From Furfurilactobacillus rossiae DSM 15814 (lineage in GTDB: Bacteria; Bacillota; Bacilli; Lactobacillales; Lactobacillaceae): 64,000 bases of DNA. Position 1 is the first letter of the stretch. Each line of letters begins with the position of its first letter. The stretch lies in NCBI RefSeq assembly GCF_000428925.1, contig NZ_AUAW01000006.1, forward strand, positions 119,106 through 183,105, in the 5' to 3' direction. This document shows positions 7,999 through 17,349 of this stretch, piece after piece. A program made the translations under genes and the position numbers. The notes below the pieces were generated by a model, which saw only the letters and a program-made list of their open reading frames with translations, did no database searches and was not told the DNA's origin.

Positions 7999-9663
7999 AT
8001 GAAGCGTCAAAAAAGGTTTGAAGCTTTGGAAAAGCGTCCAATTCACTTGGACGGATTTGTTAAGGAATGGCCTGAAGAAGGATTCGTTGCCCTTGAAGGA
8101 CCTAACGATCCAAAGCCAAGCATTAAAATTGAAAATGGTGTTGTAACTGAACTGGACAGCAAAAAACGTGAAGACTTTGATCTGATCGATATGTATATTG
8201 CTGACCACGGGATTGACAAGAGCAATGCTGAACATGTTATGAGTATGGATTCTAACAAGTTGGCAAATATGCTTTGTGATCCTAACGTTCCTCGTGAGAA
8301 AATCATTCCTCTGACAACTGGGATGACTCCAGCAAAAGCAGTGGATGTCATCAGCAAAATGAACTTTGTTGAAATGATGATGGCTACACAGAAGATGCGC
8401 CCACGTCGGACACCCGCAACGCAGTGTCACGTAACCAACTTGCGTGATGATCCTGTACAAATTGCAGCTGATGCAGCTGATGCAGCTTTACGTGGATTCC
8501 CAGAACAAGAAACTACGACAGCTGTTGCGCGTTATGCACCGCTAAACGCGATTTCAATTATGATTGGTGCTCAGACGGGACGTCCCGGTGTACTGACACA
8601 ATGTTCTGTTGAAGAAGCTTTGGAATTAAGTTTGGGAATGCGTGGGTTTACTGCATACGCTGAAACCATTTCCGTTTATGGGACTGAGCAAGTCTTTACT
8701 GATGGTGATGATACACCATGGTCAAAGGGTTTCTTGGCATCATGTTATGCGTCACGTGGTTTAAAGATGCGGTTCACTTCGGGTTCTGGCTCAGAAGTTA
8801 TGATGGGCTATGCCGAAGGAAAATCAATGCTTTATTTGGAAGCACGTTGTATCTATATCACTAAAGCAAGTGGTGTTCAGGGTCTACAAAACGGTGGTGT
8901 TAGTTGTATCGGTATCCCAGGGTCAGTACCATCAGGTATTCGTTCAGTATTGGGTGAAAATTTGATCTGCATGATGCTTGACCTCGAATGTGCTTCAGCT
9001 AATGACCAAGCATTTTCACACTCTGACATGCGTCGGACTGAACGTTTGCTGGGTCAATTCTTAGCCGGCACAGATTACATCTCATCAGGTTATTCGTCAG
9101 TACCTAACTCAGACAACATGTTTGCCGGTTCTAACACGGATGCCATGGACTACGATGACTACTACGTTATGCAACGGGATCTGAAAGTTAATGGTGGGAT
9201 CGTTCCTGTAAAGGAAGAGGACGTCATTAAAGTTCGTAATAAAGCTGCCCGCGCATTACAAACTGTCTTTGAAGCACTCGGACTGCCAAAGATTACGGAT
9301 GAAGAAGTTGAAGCCGCAACCTATGCCAACACTTCAGCCGACATGCCTGAACGTAACATGGTTGAAGACATGAAAGCTGCCCAAGACATGATGAACCGTG
9401 GCATTACTGGGATCGATATTGTTAAAGGACTTTATAACGGTGGTTTCCGGGACGTTGCCCAAGCCGTGTTGAGTCTGTTACAACAACGTATTGCAGGTGA
9501 CTTCTTACAAACATCAGCCATCTTTGACAAAGACTGGAATGTTATCTCTGCTGTTAACGATAAGAACGATTATGAAGGACCAGGCACTGGTTACCGGGTT
9601 TCCGGTGAAACTTGGGACAAGATTAAGAATATCCCAATGGCAATCGATCCTTCGAACGTTTAA
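7999..9663 (+). CDS. pduC: Diol/glycerol dehydratase large subunit
   Basis: Catalytic alpha subunit of the AdoCbl-dependent diol dehydratase, which turns 1,2-propanediol into propionaldehyde or glycerol into 3-hydroxypropionaldehyde. The 554-residue length equals the family norm, and MKRQKRFEALEKRPIHLDGF is the conserved start. ATG 7999 is chosen because GAGAGGAG (7983-7990) precedes it; the in-frame GTG at 7981 would overlap that site. It lies 18 bases after pduB and is followed by pduD and pduE, completing the hetero-oligomer. Confidence 0.98.
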   Translation: MKRQKRFEALEKRPIHLDGFVKEWPEEGFVALEGPNDPKPSIKIENGVVTELDSKKREDFDLIDMYIADHGIDKSNAEHVMSMDSNKLANMLCDPNVPREKIIPLTTGMTPAKAVDVISKMNFVEMMMATQKMRPRRTPATQCHVTNLRDDPVQIAADAADAALRGFPEQETTTAVARYAPLNAISIMIGAQTGRPGVLTQCSVEEALELSLGMRGFTAYAETISVYGTEQVFTDGDDTPWSKGFLASCYASRGLKMRFTSGSGSEVMMGYAEGKSMLYLEARCIYITKASGVQGLQNGGVSCIGIPGSVPSGIRSVLGENLICMMLDLECASANDQAFSHSDMRRTERLLGQFLAGTDYISSGYSSVPNSDNMFAGSNTDAMDYDDYYVMQRDLKVNGGIVPVKEEDVIKVRNKAARALQTVFEALGLPKITDEEVEAATYANTSADMPERNMVEDMKAAQDMMNRGITGIDIVKGLYNGGFRDVAQAVLSLLQQRIAGDFLQTSAIFDKDWNVISAVNDKNDYEGPGTGYRVSGETWDKIKNIPMAIDPSNV

Positions 9664-9693
9664 TAATCGGCTAACAGAAAGGAGGAAGTCAAA

Positions 9694-10413
9694 ATGGCTG
9701 ACATAGATGTTGATCTGCTAAGAAAAATTGTTAAAGAAGTAATTTCTGAAACAAGTGCTGCAAATAAGAAAGTTGATTTTTCCAACAATAGCGGGGCAAG
9801 TTCGAACACTGCAACTGCTACTGTGACGAATAAAAATCAACCAGAAGCAAAGGATGCACCTTTGCAACTCGATTGGTTCAAACACGAAGGTCCTGCTAAA
9901 CAGGGTACCGCAGTGGACGAAGTTGTTGTTGCTGTTTTACCAGGTTTTGCTGAACATATGACCGAAAATATTACCGGCGTTTCACACAAAGATATTTTGC
10001 GTCAGGTTACCGCCGGAATTGAAGAAGAAGGTCTCCGTGCACGTGTTATCAAAGTTTATCGGACTGCCGATGTTTCATTTGCTGCTGCAGAAGGTGACAA
10101 ATTATGTGGTTCTGGAATTGCGATTGCCATTCAGTCAAAGGGAACAACTGTTATCCATCAACGTGATGAAGATCCATTAACGAATTTGGAATTATTCCCT
10201 CAAGCACCTGTTATTACGCTTGACACTTACCGTGCAATTGGTATTAACGCGGCTAAGTACGCGAAGGGTGAATCACCGACTCCTGTGCCAACGGTCAATG
10301 ACCAGATGGCGCGAGTTCAATACCAAGCTAAGTCCGCTTTAATGCACATTAAAGAAACAAAGTACGTAGTGCAAGGTAAGGGTCCTGACGAAATTCAGGT
10401 AAATTTTGATTAG
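9694..10413 (+). CDS. pduD: Diol dehydratase medium subunit
   Basis: Beta subunit of the dehydratase, which binds the cobalamin together with PduC. 239 residues. The first 18 ([18 protein letters not shown]) form an amphipathic helix followed by a Ser/Thr/Asn/Ala-rich linker to about residue 50, the arrangement of an encapsulation peptide. The conserved body starts at [14 protein letters not shown]. Start ATG 9694 follows AAAGGAGGAAG. It follows pduC after 30 bases and precedes pduE by 14. Confidence 0.97.
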   Translation: MADIDVDLLRKIVKEVISETSAANKKVDFSNNSGASSNTATATVTNKNQPEAKDAPLQLDWFKHEGPAKQGTAVDEVVVAVLPGFAEHMTENITGVSHKDILRQVTAGIEEEGLRARVIKVYRTADVSFAAAEGDKLCGSGIAIAIQSKGTTVIHQRDEDPLTNLELFPQAPVITLDTYRAIGINAAKYAKGESPTPVPTVNDQMARVQYQAKSALMHIKETKYVVQGKGPDEIQVNFD

Positions 10414-10427
10414 AAAGGAATTTCATC

Positions 10428-10964
10428 ATGAGTGAAATGGAAGATCTTGTTGCCAAAGTAATGGCAGACATGAAGGATTCCGATACAAAGAGTAAACCAG
10501 CTGAAAATCAGACTAGCACTCAAAGTACCGCATCCACTTCAACTGGTAAGGAATTGGGTCGTGACGATTATCCACTTTTCCGTAAGCATCCAGACATGAT
10601 TAAATCACCAACAGGTAAGAGTGTCAGTGACATTACATTGGATAATGTTATTAATGATAAAATCACGCCTGACGATCTACGAATCACACCGGCAACCTTA
10701 AAGGCACAAGGCGAAATCGCCAAAAGTGCAGGTCGTGCGGCTATTAAGAGTAATTTCGATCGGGCCGCTGAATTAACTGCCATTCCTGACAAACGTCTGT
10801 TGGAAATGTACGGTTCATTACGTCCATACCGTTCAACTGAACAGGAGTTATTAGACATGGCCGACGAACTTGAAAATAAGTACAACGCCAAAATCACTGC
10901 CGATTGGGTTCGTGAGGCTGCTAAGAATTACAAGATTCGTAAGAAGTTGAAGGGCGACAATTAG
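10428..10964 (+). CDS. pduE: Diol dehydratase small subunit
   Basis: Gamma subunit of the dehydratase, 178 residues, with the conserved DYPLFRKHPDMIKSPTGK at about 44-61 and the C-terminal KIRKKLKGDN. Residues 1-16 (MSEMEDLVAKVMADMK) are again amphipathic and linked by a Ser/Thr/Gln-rich stretch, so PduE as well as PduD may contact the shell. Start ATG 10428 follows AAAGGAA. Next is pduG after 12 bases. Confidence 0.97.
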   Translation: MSEMEDLVAKVMADMKDSDTKSKPAENQTSTQSTASTSTGKELGRDDYPLFRKHPDMIKSPTGKSVSDITLDNVINDKITPDDLRITPATLKAQGEIAKSAGRAAIKSNFDRAAELTAIPDKRLLEMYGSLRPYRSTEQELLDMADELENKYNAKITADWVREAAKNYKIRKKLKGDN

Positions 10965-10976
10965 TGGAGGCAATTT

Positions 10977-12818
10977 ATGGTGCAAAAGGTTATTGGCGTT
11001 GATATAGGTAACTCTTCCACCGAAGTTGCGTTAGCTAACGTTGCTAGTGATGGCACCGTTGATTTTATCAACTCCGATATCACGGCAACAACCGGGATTA
11101 AAGGCACCAAACGAAATCTGATTGGGATTCGTACCGCTATTAACGGCGTGCTGCATAAAAGTGGCCTTGAAATTAGCGATATTGATTTAATTAGAATTAA
11201 CGAAGCCACACCCGTTATTGGTGACGTTGCGATGGAAACCATTACGGAAACTATCATCACAGAATCAACGATGATTGGACATAATCCACGAACGCCTGGT
11301 GGTCTTGGGTTGGGAATCGGTCAAACTATCTTGCTAACCGATTTAGCCAACGAGACTGACAAGGCGCAAACGTATATTGTCTTAATTCCAAAAGAAGTTG
11401 ATTTTGGTGATGCCGCAAAATTACTGAATTTGTATCATGACGCTGGGTTTAAAGTTACTGGTGCCATCTTACAAGGTGACGATGGTGTGCTTGTTGATAA
11501 TCGTTTGAATTTTAAAATTCCAATTGTTGACGAAGTTTCATTGTTGGACAAGGTGCCGCAACGCATGTTAGCTGCCGTAGAGGTAGCCGATAAGGGCAGT
11601 GTCATCAAACAGTTGTCTAACCCATACGGAATTGCGACTGTCTTTAATCTGACACCGGAACAAACCAAAAATGTTGTACCGGTAGCCAGGGCCTTGATTG
11701 GTAACCGTTCAGCGGTGGTTATCAAAACGCCAACGGGTGATGTTAAAGCGCGTGTCATTCCGGCTGGATCGATTAAAATCACCGGTGATGGTCATGAAGA
11801 AGAAGTTGGCATTTCTGATGGTGCTGAAAAGATTATGAAGACGGTGTCCGACTTCAAGAACATTGATAACGTAACCGGTGAATCAGGAACTAATATCGGC
11901 GGCATGCTGGAACGAGTTCGTCAGACGATGGCGGATCTAACAGATAAGCAGATGCAGGATATCTTTATTCAAGATTTGCTTGCCGTGAACACATCAGTAC
12001 CCAATAACGTTAAAGGTGGTCTGGCAGGCGAATTCTCCATGGAACAAGCGGTCGGAATTGCCTCGATGGTTCGAACAGATCACTTGCAGATGCAGGCGAT
12101 TGCGGATGCTATCAAAGACGAGTTGGGTGTGGATGTTGAAGTTGGTGGTGCAGAAGCAGAGGCTGCTATCCGTGGTGCGTTGACTACACCAGGGACTCAG
12201 GCACCACTGGCCATTCTTGACTTAGGTGCTGGCTCATCAGATGCCTCAATCATTGACAAAAATGGTCATATTGTTGCGATTCACTTAGCTGGTGCTGGTG
12301 ATATGACAACGATGATTATTAATTCAGAGTTAGGGTTAGATGATCCGTACTTGGCTGAGGATATCAAACGTTATCCGTTAGCGAAGGTTGAAAGTTTGTT
12401 CTACATCCGCCATGAGGATGGCAGTGTTCAATTCTTTAAGAAAGCGTTGCCGGGAACTTTGTTTGCTCGAACGGTTGTTGTCAAGCCGGATGGGTATTTA
12501 CCGGTTCCAGGGGACCTTTCCATTGAACGAATTAAAGCGATTCGACAATCAGCTAAGAAACGAGTCTTCGTAACGAACGCGTTACGCGCACTGGCTAAAG
12601 TTAGCCCAACTGGGAACATTCGTGACATTCCGTTTGTTGTCATTGTTGGTGGCTCAGCGTTAGACTTTGAAATTCCTCAGTTGGTTACGGATGCTTTATC
12701 CCACTACAACTTGGTTGCTGGACGAGGAAATGTTCGGGCGATTGAAGGACCACGTAATGCGGTCGCAACTGGATTGATCTTGTCTTATGCAAACGAGCTG
12801 AAGAAGGGGATGTCGTAA
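10977..12818 (+). CDS. pduG: Diol dehydratase reactivase large subunit
   Basis: ATP-dependent chaperone-like subunit that expels inactivated cobalamin from the dehydratase. 613 residues with actin/Hsp70-like nucleotide motifs: VIGVDIGNSSTEVALANV at the N-terminus and APLAILDLGAGSSDASII at about 415-432. Start ATG 10977 follows AGTGGAGG. The stop TAA shares its last base with the pduH start, so the two reactivase subunits are translationally coupled. Confidence 0.97.
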   Translation: MVQKVIGVDIGNSSTEVALANVASDGTVDFINSDITATTGIKGTKRNLIGIRTAINGVLHKSGLEISDIDLIRINEATPVIGDVAMETITETIITESTMIGHNPRTPGGLGLGIGQTILLTDLANETDKAQTYIVLIPKEVDFGDAAKLLNLYHDAGFKVTGAILQGDDGVLVDNRLNFKIPIVDEVSLLDKVPQRMLAAVEVADKGSVIKQLSNPYGIATVFNLTPEQTKNVVPVARALIGNRSAVVIKTPTGDVKARVIPAGSIKITGDGHEEEVGISDGAEKIMKTVSDFKNIDNVTGESGTNIGGMLERVRQTMADLTDKQMQDIFIQDLLAVNTSVPNNVKGGLAGEFSMEQAVGIASMVRTDHLQMQAIADAIKDELGVDVEVGGAEAEAAIRGALTTPGTQAPLAILDLGAGSSDASIIDKNGHIVAIHLAGAGDMTTMIINSELGLDDPYLAEDIKRYPLAKVESLFYIRHEDGSVQFFKKALPGTLFARTVVVKPDGYLPVPGDLSIERIKAIRQSAKKRVFVTNALRALAKVSPTGNIRDIPFVVIVGGSALDFEIPQLVTDALSHYNLVAGRGNVRAIEGPRNAVATGLILSYANELKKGMS

Positions 12819-13168
12819 TGGCTGCTGAACCTACAATTTTAATTGCCGGTGAAAAAAATGAGGCGATTTTGCCATTGCTTTATGGGATTGAAGAAGAGGA
12901 AATTCCGTATACTTTTACGACGGAAGTCTCTTCACCAACCATAATCGGATTGGCACATGAGGCTGCATTAGCATCCCAATTGCGCGTGGGTATCAGTTTT
13001 GATAATCGGATGGCTTATTTACACTTCAACAGTTTGGATGAAGATAAACCACTGGCTGAGGTGCCATTAACGGATCAAGAAGATCTGCGAAGACTTGGCG
13101 CCAATGCTGCAAGGTTAGTAAAACAGGTACCGTTTAAAAAATTCGAGAAGGGAGGGAAAATCCTATGA
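12818..13168 (+). CDS. pduH: Diol dehydratase reactivase small subunit
   Basis: 116-residue partner of PduG, related in fold to the dehydratase beta subunit and swapped for it during reactivation. Conserved opening PTILIAGEKNEAILPLLYGIEEE is family-like (read as IAGEKNEAILPLLYGIEEEE from residue 8). It shares one base with the pduG stop and four with the pduK start (ATGA), consistent with coupled translation across pduG-pduH-pduK. Confidence 0.94.
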   Translation: MAAEPTILIAGEKNEAILPLLYGIEEEEIPYTFTTEVSSPTIIGLAHEAALASQLRVGISFDNRMAYLHFNSLDEDKPLAEVPLTDQEDLRRLGANAARLVKQVPFKKFEKGGKIL

Positions 13169-13638
13169 GTGATGCTTTAGGAATGGTCGAAGTTGGCGGT
13201 TATTCAACAGTCATTAAAGTGGCTGATGTCATGGTTAAGACTGCTAACGTTCACATTGAAAAGGTAGAACGGGCTCGGGGTGCCGGCCAGATGACGGTCT
13301 TTGTCACCGGAGATGTTGGTGCTGTTAACGCAGCGGTTGCCGCTGGTGAAAGCATGGCAAATGAAGTTGATCACTTTGTTGCAAAACAAGTGATTGCACG
13401 TCCTGCAGAAGGGTTAACGCCACTTGTTGAACGTTCGGTGAATGTTGATCAAATTGCGCCGGAAACAGAACCAGACTCAGTTGCGGCTAAGCCAGCCAGT
13501 GCTAAGTCAGCCACGCCGGCTACTGCTACATCAGCTACTTCTGCAGCAACGAGTCAAGCTACTAGTCAGTCAGGGGCTGCTAAGAAACCAACGTCTTCAA
13601 GTCGTCGGGGACCAAGAAGTGCTGGCCGCAAGAAGTAA
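13165..13638 (+). CDS. pduK: Microcompartment shell protein PduK with low-complexity tail
   Basis: A BMC domain covers residues 1-92 (ALGMVEVGGYSTVIKVADVM at the start, VFVTGDVGAVNAAVAAGESM inside), followed by a 60-residue tail rich in Ala, Ser, Thr and Gln ending in a basic cluster (SSRRGPRSAGRKK). PduK of Salmonella also has a C-terminal extension, thought to face the lumen or cytosol; the sequence of this tail is different and its partner unknown. Overlaps pduH by four bases. A 54-base gap separates it from pduJ. Confidence 0.9.
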   Translation: MSDALGMVEVGGYSTVIKVADVMVKTANVHIEKVERARGAGQMTVFVTGDVGAVNAAVAAGESMANEVDHFVAKQVIARPAEGLTPLVERSVNVDQIAPETEPDSVAAKPASAKSATPATATSATSAATSQATSQSGAAKKPTSSSRRGPRSAGRKK

Positions 13639-13692
13639 TTTTAAAAATGTAAGCGCATTTAAAAGGCCTTTAAAAATTAGGAGGAAATTATT

Positions 13693-13971
13693 ATGAACAA
13701 CGCTTTAGGAATGATCGAAACAAAGGGTTTAGTTGCCGCTATTGAAGCAGCAGATTCAATGGTTAAAGCAGCCAACGTTGACCTTACTGGTTACGAAAAA
13801 ATTGGTTCTGGATTAGTTACTGTTATGGTTCGTGGTGATGTTGGTGCCGTTAAAGCAGCCGTTGATGCAGGTACTGCTTCAGCAGAAAATGTTGGTGAAG
13901 TTTACGCTTCTTATGTAATTCCTCGTCCACATACAGATGTTGAAAGCATTTTACCTTCAAGCAACAAGTAA
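13693..13971 (+). CDS. pduJ: Propanediol microcompartment shell hexamer protein PduJ
   Basis: 92-residue major shell hexamer, near-identical in layout to PduA ([20 protein letters not shown], then [17 protein letters not shown]). Start ATG 13693 follows a strong TAGGAGG. Codon choice (GGT, GTT, GCA, TTA) looks biased toward common codons relative to neighbours, as expected for an abundant structural protein. Located between pduK and pduL. Confidence 0.96.
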   Translation: MNNALGMIETKGLVAAIEAADSMVKAANVDLTGYEKIGSGLVTVMVRGDVGAVKAAVDAGTASAENVGEVYASYVIPRPHTDVESILPSSNK

Positions 13972-13996
13972 TAAATTTTAACAACGGGGTAAGTTT

Positions 13997-14623
13997 ATGA
14001 CTGATAGTGAATTACGTGAATTAGTTAAACAAATTGTTCAAGAAGAAACCCAACCAGGAATTCCGATTGGTGTTTCCAATCACCATGTTCATCTTTCTGA
14101 AGAAGACTTTGCACAGTTGTTCCCTGGTCAAAAAATGACCAAGTTTCATAACCTGAAACAACCAGCTGACTTTGCAACGAATCAGAAGGTCACAGTCATC
14201 GGGCCTCATGGTCAAATTGACAATGTGCGAGTTTTAGGACCGTGCCGGAAAGAATCACAAGTTGAACTGTCATTAACAGATGGTTTCCAGATTGGTGTCG
14301 ATTTACCAGTCCGTCTATCCGGTGATTTGGACGGTGCACCAAAGGTTATCTTACAAACAAAGGATGCGCGGATTCCTGTATACGGTGCTATTGCTGCCAA
14401 ACGTCACATTCACATGAGTCTTGAAGATGGCAAACGTTATGGTGTTAAGTACGGTGATGAAGTGTCTGTTGAAATCACAACAGGATCCCGTCGTTTGGTC
14501 TTCAATGACGTCATGGCACGTCCACGCAAAGACTTTGTGCTGGAAATGCATATTGATACCGATGAAGCCAATGCAGCAGGTTTGACTAAGGACACTGTTG
14601 CGAGGATCTTACCCAAAAAGTAA
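13997..14623 (+). CDS. pduL: Phosphate propanoyltransferase PduL
   Basis: Converts propionyl-CoA and phosphate to propionyl-phosphate, recycling CoA in the particle and feeding acetate/propionate kinase. 208 residues; zinc-binding histidines are visible in VSNHHVHLS (His29, His30, His32) and AAKRHIHMS (about 133-141). The first 16 residues (MTDSELRELVKQIVQE) look like an encapsulation peptide. With no eutD in the window, this enzyme could also serve the ethanolamine pathway. Confidence 0.96.
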   Translation: MTDSELRELVKQIVQEETQPGIPIGVSNHHVHLSEEDFAQLFPGQKMTKFHNLKQPADFATNQKVTVIGPHGQIDNVRVLGPCRKESQVELSLTDGFQIGVDLPVRLSGDLDGAPKVILQTKDARIPVYGAIAAKRHIHMSLEDGKRYGVKYGDEVSVEITTGSRRLVFNDVMARPRKDFVLEMHIDTDEANAAGLTKDTVARILPKK

Positions 14624-14642
14624 GTAAAAAGGGGATCCTGAT

Positions 14643-15488
14643 ATGTTTGAAAAACAAACGGCGTTACTGAAAAAGTTTAGCCAATTAGTTGATCAGGAAC
14701 CTCATGTCAACACTGAGGTCACACCAGATCAACATTTAAGGGTCGGTGTTGACCTTGGAACCTCAACGATTGTGTTCGTTGTATTAAATGAAAATAATGT
14801 CCCCATTTATGGTGAATCAATTCGTGATCATGCTGTTCGGGATGGTATTGTGGTCAATTATCGTGAGGCAGTAGATATTGTGACTCACATGCGTGAACGT
14901 GCACAATCACAGTTGAACGTAACGTTAAAATCCGCTGCTGGTGCTATCCCTCCAGGTGTAAGCGCAGCTAATAGCAAGGCGGTTGCAAACGTTATTGAGG
15001 ACAGTGGGATGCATTGCAGTGATGTTGTTGATGAACCCACGGCCGCGGCAACGATGTTAGGCATTACCGATGGCACTATTGTGGATGTTGGCGGTGGTAC
15101 GACTGGCATTAGTTTATTTCAAGATGGACACCTGTTACGCGTGGGTGACGAGCCAACTGGTGGTTATCACATGACCCTAGTCTTAGCAGGTAATCGTCAG
15201 TTGGATCATGATGCAGCCGAACAATTAAAAAGAGACCCGACTCAACAGAACAATGTCTTTATGGTTGTTAAACCGGTCGTGGAGAACATGGCACACATTA
15301 CCGATCGGGTGACTAATCATCACTTAGTCCAGCCAGTCGTGGTTGTTGGCGGTGCGACAAACTTTGACGCATTCGCTAGCACATTTTCAAAACAACTTGG
15401 TGTGCCAGTGATGGGGATGCCTAATCCCGACTTTGTAACTCCCATTGGCATTGCAATGAGTGACAAGGGGGCGGCCAGTGATGGGTGA
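14643..15488 (+). CDS. eutJ: EutJ-like Hsp70/actin-fold chaperone of the microcompartment
   Basis: 281-residue ATPase-fold protein of the EutJ family: LRVGVDLGTSTIVFVVLNE near residue 30 (phosphate 1), VVDEPTAAATMLGITDG and IVDVGGGTTGISLF near 125-155 (phosphate 2). EutJ-like proteins are encoded in many pdu and eut loci, with a proposed chaperone role that is not well established. Here it stands in the pdu operon, not in the eut operon. Its stop overlaps the start of the pduM-like gene by eight bases. Confidence 0.88.
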   Translation: MFEKQTALLKKFSQLVDQEPHVNTEVTPDQHLRVGVDLGTSTIVFVVLNENNVPIYGESIRDHAVRDGIVVNYREAVDIVTHMRERAQSQLNVTLKSAAGAIPPGVSAANSKAVANVIEDSGMHCSDVVDEPTAAATMLGITDGTIVDVGGGTTGISLFQDGHLLRVGDEPTGGYHMTLVLAGNRQLDHDAAEQLKRDPTQQNNVFMVVKPVVENMAHITDRVTNHHLVQPVVVVGGATNFDAFASTFSKQLGVPVMGMPNPDFVTPIGIAMSDKGAASDG

Positions 15489-15990
15489 CATTAGTGAAAT
15501 TGTTCGTTTAGTTCAACAAAAAATTGAACGACGCGAACAAACAACAACCCGCGTTTCTGTTCACGATACAGATCAACTGACGGAAAAGACCGCTTTAGGA
15601 GCCCGAAAAATCATTATCACTGATATTTATCCAACTGATTTGGCACTGCTACTATCTTTATCGCAGACAGCCCCGTTGGTTAAATTCATTCAACTTGCAC
15701 AAGCTGATGGTGATGAAGTACGGTTACAAATCGCGTTCACCAATGTGAATTTCATCCCTTGGTCATTGTTGGTTGACTGGTCACTTAATTTTTCTCTGGC
15801 GGATGAACGTCAATTACATGTCAGTAAATCACACATGATTTCACGACGGGATGTTGTTAATTTGACTAAACAAAGTGTGTTTATTAAACGAAATGATCAG
15901 CAAATGACTGCGAGTGCACAGGAATATCTTCGCGATCAACAAATTGAGATATTAGAAAGGACGGATCAATTATGTATATGGCAAAAGTAG
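15481..15990 (+). CDS. pduM: PduM-like microcompartment assembly protein
   Basis: 169 residues between eutJ and pduN, the usual position of pduM. Shared features are the N-terminal helix GDISEIVRLVQQKIERR (encapsulation-like) and the C-terminal HMISRRDVVNLTKQSVFIKR, similar to the SYRDVALL region of Salmonella PduM. PduM is required for normal particle assembly in Salmonella, but its biochemical role is unknown. Start ATG 15481 overlaps the eutJ stop; AAGGGGG lies about ten bases upstream. It overlaps pduN by 19 bases. Confidence 0.78.
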   Translation: MGDISEIVRLVQQKIERREQTTTRVSVHDTDQLTEKTALGARKIIITDIYPTDLALLLSLSQTAPLVKFIQLAQADGDEVRLQIAFTNVNFIPWSLLVDWSLNFSLADERQLHVSKSHMISRRDVVNLTKQSVFIKRNDQQMTASAQEYLRDQQIEILERTDQLCIWQK

Positions 15991-16244
15991 TTGGAAGTGT
16001 TGTTGCCACACAGAAAGATGATTCGTTAATTGGTCGCAAGCTAATGATCGTTCAACCAATTGACAGTGATCGTAAACCTATTCGGACGGAAGAGGTTGCT
16101 GCAGATACAGTTGGTGCCGGTGTTGGCGAGTTAGTTCTGTTAGTCCGCGGTGCAGGTGCTCGAAAAACACAGCGTGAAGGGGTCCGTAACAAGGATGTCG
16201 TTGATTCAGCAATTGTGGGCATTATTGATCGATTCGACAAGTGA
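15972..16244 (+). CDS. pduN: Microcompartment vertex protein PduN (BMC-P pentamer)
   Basis: 90-residue EutN/CcmL-type pentamer that caps the icosahedral vertices. Characteristic start MAKVVGSVVATQKDDSLIGR and LMIVQPID segment, with the GAGVGELVLLVRGAGAR loop around residues 50-66. An in-frame ATG at 15978 is an alternative start. Only one vertex protein is seen in the window, so the ethanolamine particle would have to use it as well. Confidence 0.95.
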   Translation: MYMAKVVGSVVATQKDDSLIGRKLMIVQPIDSDRKPIRTEEVAADTVGAGVGELVLLVRGAGARKTQREGVRNKDVVDSAIVGIIDRFDK

Positions 16245-16255
16245 GGTGACACGAG

Positions 16256-16834
16256 GTGGCCATTTATACAAAAACCGGTGATAAAGGGACAACATCTCTT
16301 TTCACGGGTGAACGTGTTAAAAAATACAATACGCGGGTTGAAACATATGGCACGTTTGATGAGTGCAATGCGCAAATCAGCGTTGCAGAAAAGTACTGTC
16401 TGCGTGAGGAAAACCGTGAGTTATTGCGGTGGGTTCAAAACCGGATGTTTATTCTAGACGGTGAAATTGCTTCATCGGATCCAGATAAGTTTTATGGCAA
16501 GAGCGATCGAATTGAAGAACCTGACGTCAAGAAAATGGAAGATGTCATCGATAAGTACATTGCCAAATTACCTGAATTACATGAATTTATTTTACCGGGA
16601 TCAAGTTTAGCGGGTGCACATTTACATTTAGCTAGAACGGTATGTCGGCGTGCAGAGCGTTTACTGACAAAAATCAGTGAGGACATCACCTTCCGACCAC
16701 AAGTGCTCCAATATGCTAACCGCTTGTCAGACTTTTTGTACATTCTGGCACGCGACGAAGATGAAGCGGATCGTCAAAAGAAGATTTGTGATGAAGTCGT
16801 TCGTCGCTACCAACAAGCAGTATCAAAACACTAA
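16256..16834 (+). CDS. pduO: Cob(I)alamin adenosyltransferase, PduO type (catalytic domain only)
   Basis: Makes adenosylcobalamin from cob(I)alamin and ATP. 192 residues with intact active-site motifs: YTKTGDKGTTSL at 4-15, TYGTFDECNAQISVA near 37-51, and the VCRRAERLL region near 125-133, plus YANRLSDFLYILAR. Salmonella PduO has an extra C-terminal domain; here that domain is a separate gene (17411-17884), divided from this one by two copies of the structured repeat. Start is GTG 16256, preceded by GAGGTGACACGAG. Confidence 0.95.
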   Translation: MAIYTKTGDKGTTSLFTGERVKKYNTRVETYGTFDECNAQISVAEKYCLREENRELLRWVQNRMFILDGEIASSDPDKFYGKSDRIEEPDVKKMEDVIDKYIAKLPELHEFILPGSSLAGAHLHLARTVCRRAERLLTKISEDITFRPQVLQYANRLSDFLYILARDEDEADRQKKICDEVVRRYQQAVSKH

Positions 16835-16889
16835 CTGAATATTGAAACTAGAGACATTGTTTGTTGCTGGTAATAGTAGCCAAATGACG

Positions 16890-17075
16890 CTTACGGTTGT
16901 CAAATATGAACGCCGCCGTGGGACCGGTTTAAGCCTCCTGAAATCCGGAGTCTTTCACCTCGCCGCCAAGCCTCCTGAAAATCGGAGTCTTTGCGACCGT
17001 CCGTGTTGTAACTCTGGCACAAATCGCCGAACCAACAACACTTTCACGACTTACATTCATATTTGACGCCCTCCA
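16890..17075 (+). repeat. Structured intergenic element, copy 3 (forward, divergent, internally duplicated)
   Basis: Shares GGGACCGGTxTxAGCC and the following hairpin with copy 1. The ends pair perfectly, TCAAATATGAA (16900-16910) with TTCATATTTGA (17056-17066), though the stem sequence is unrelated to copies 1 and 2. The unit AAGCCTCCTGAAA..CGGAGTCTTT occurs twice (about 16929 and 16967). A second stem pairs GTGTTGT (17003-17009) with ACAACAC (17035-17041). An open frame of 74 codons across it has no ribosome site and is not called. Confidence 0.7.
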
Positions 17076-17144
17076 GCTCATATTGCATTTTCAATAATTT
17101 ATTGATTGAGACTGCAACATTATTTTCAGTAGCTATTTTAGTTA

Positions 17145-17349
17145 CTTTGTAGGTTAGTGAAGTCGACCAGAAACAGAGTTCAGTGAAAGCATGACTTAGT
17201 GAACGGTTTTCGGTCACTTAGTCATGCAGGACGAGCTTTGAAACCTGGGCTACGGGTTCAAAGTCGAGGTCGAAGATCGCAAAGCGAGCTAAGACCGGTC
17301 CCATGGAACGGCGTTGCTGGTCGGCGTAACGAACGAACTACTGAATTAG
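17145..17349 (-). repeat. Structured intergenic element, copy 2 (reverse orientation)
   Basis: Reverse complement of copy 1 over the core: GGTCTTAGC, TCTTCGACCTCGACTTTGAACCC and CAGGTTTCAAAGCTCGTCCTGCA are shared, and similarity runs beyond the terminal stem on both sides. Terminal stem: CGACCAG (17164-17170) with CTGGTCG (17317-17323). Hairpins: 17189-17227 (GCATGACTTAGTGA / TCACTTAGTCATGC) and TCGC-AAA-GCGA (17277-17287). Paired positions differ from copy 1 in a compensated way. It lies just upstream of the glcG-like gene. Confidence 0.8.

Noticed and set aside
7969..8460. 163-codon antisense frame in pduC
   Set aside because: Mirror of strongly coding pduC; no start signal and no recognisable protein.
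13645..13660. cre-like box between pduK and pduJ (TGTAAGCGCATTTA)
   Set aside because: Two mismatches at conserved positions and within an operon; not enough to claim catabolite control.
16842..17066. 74-codon frame after pduO
   Set aside because: Lies over structured element copy 3; composition follows its hairpins and there is no ribosome site.
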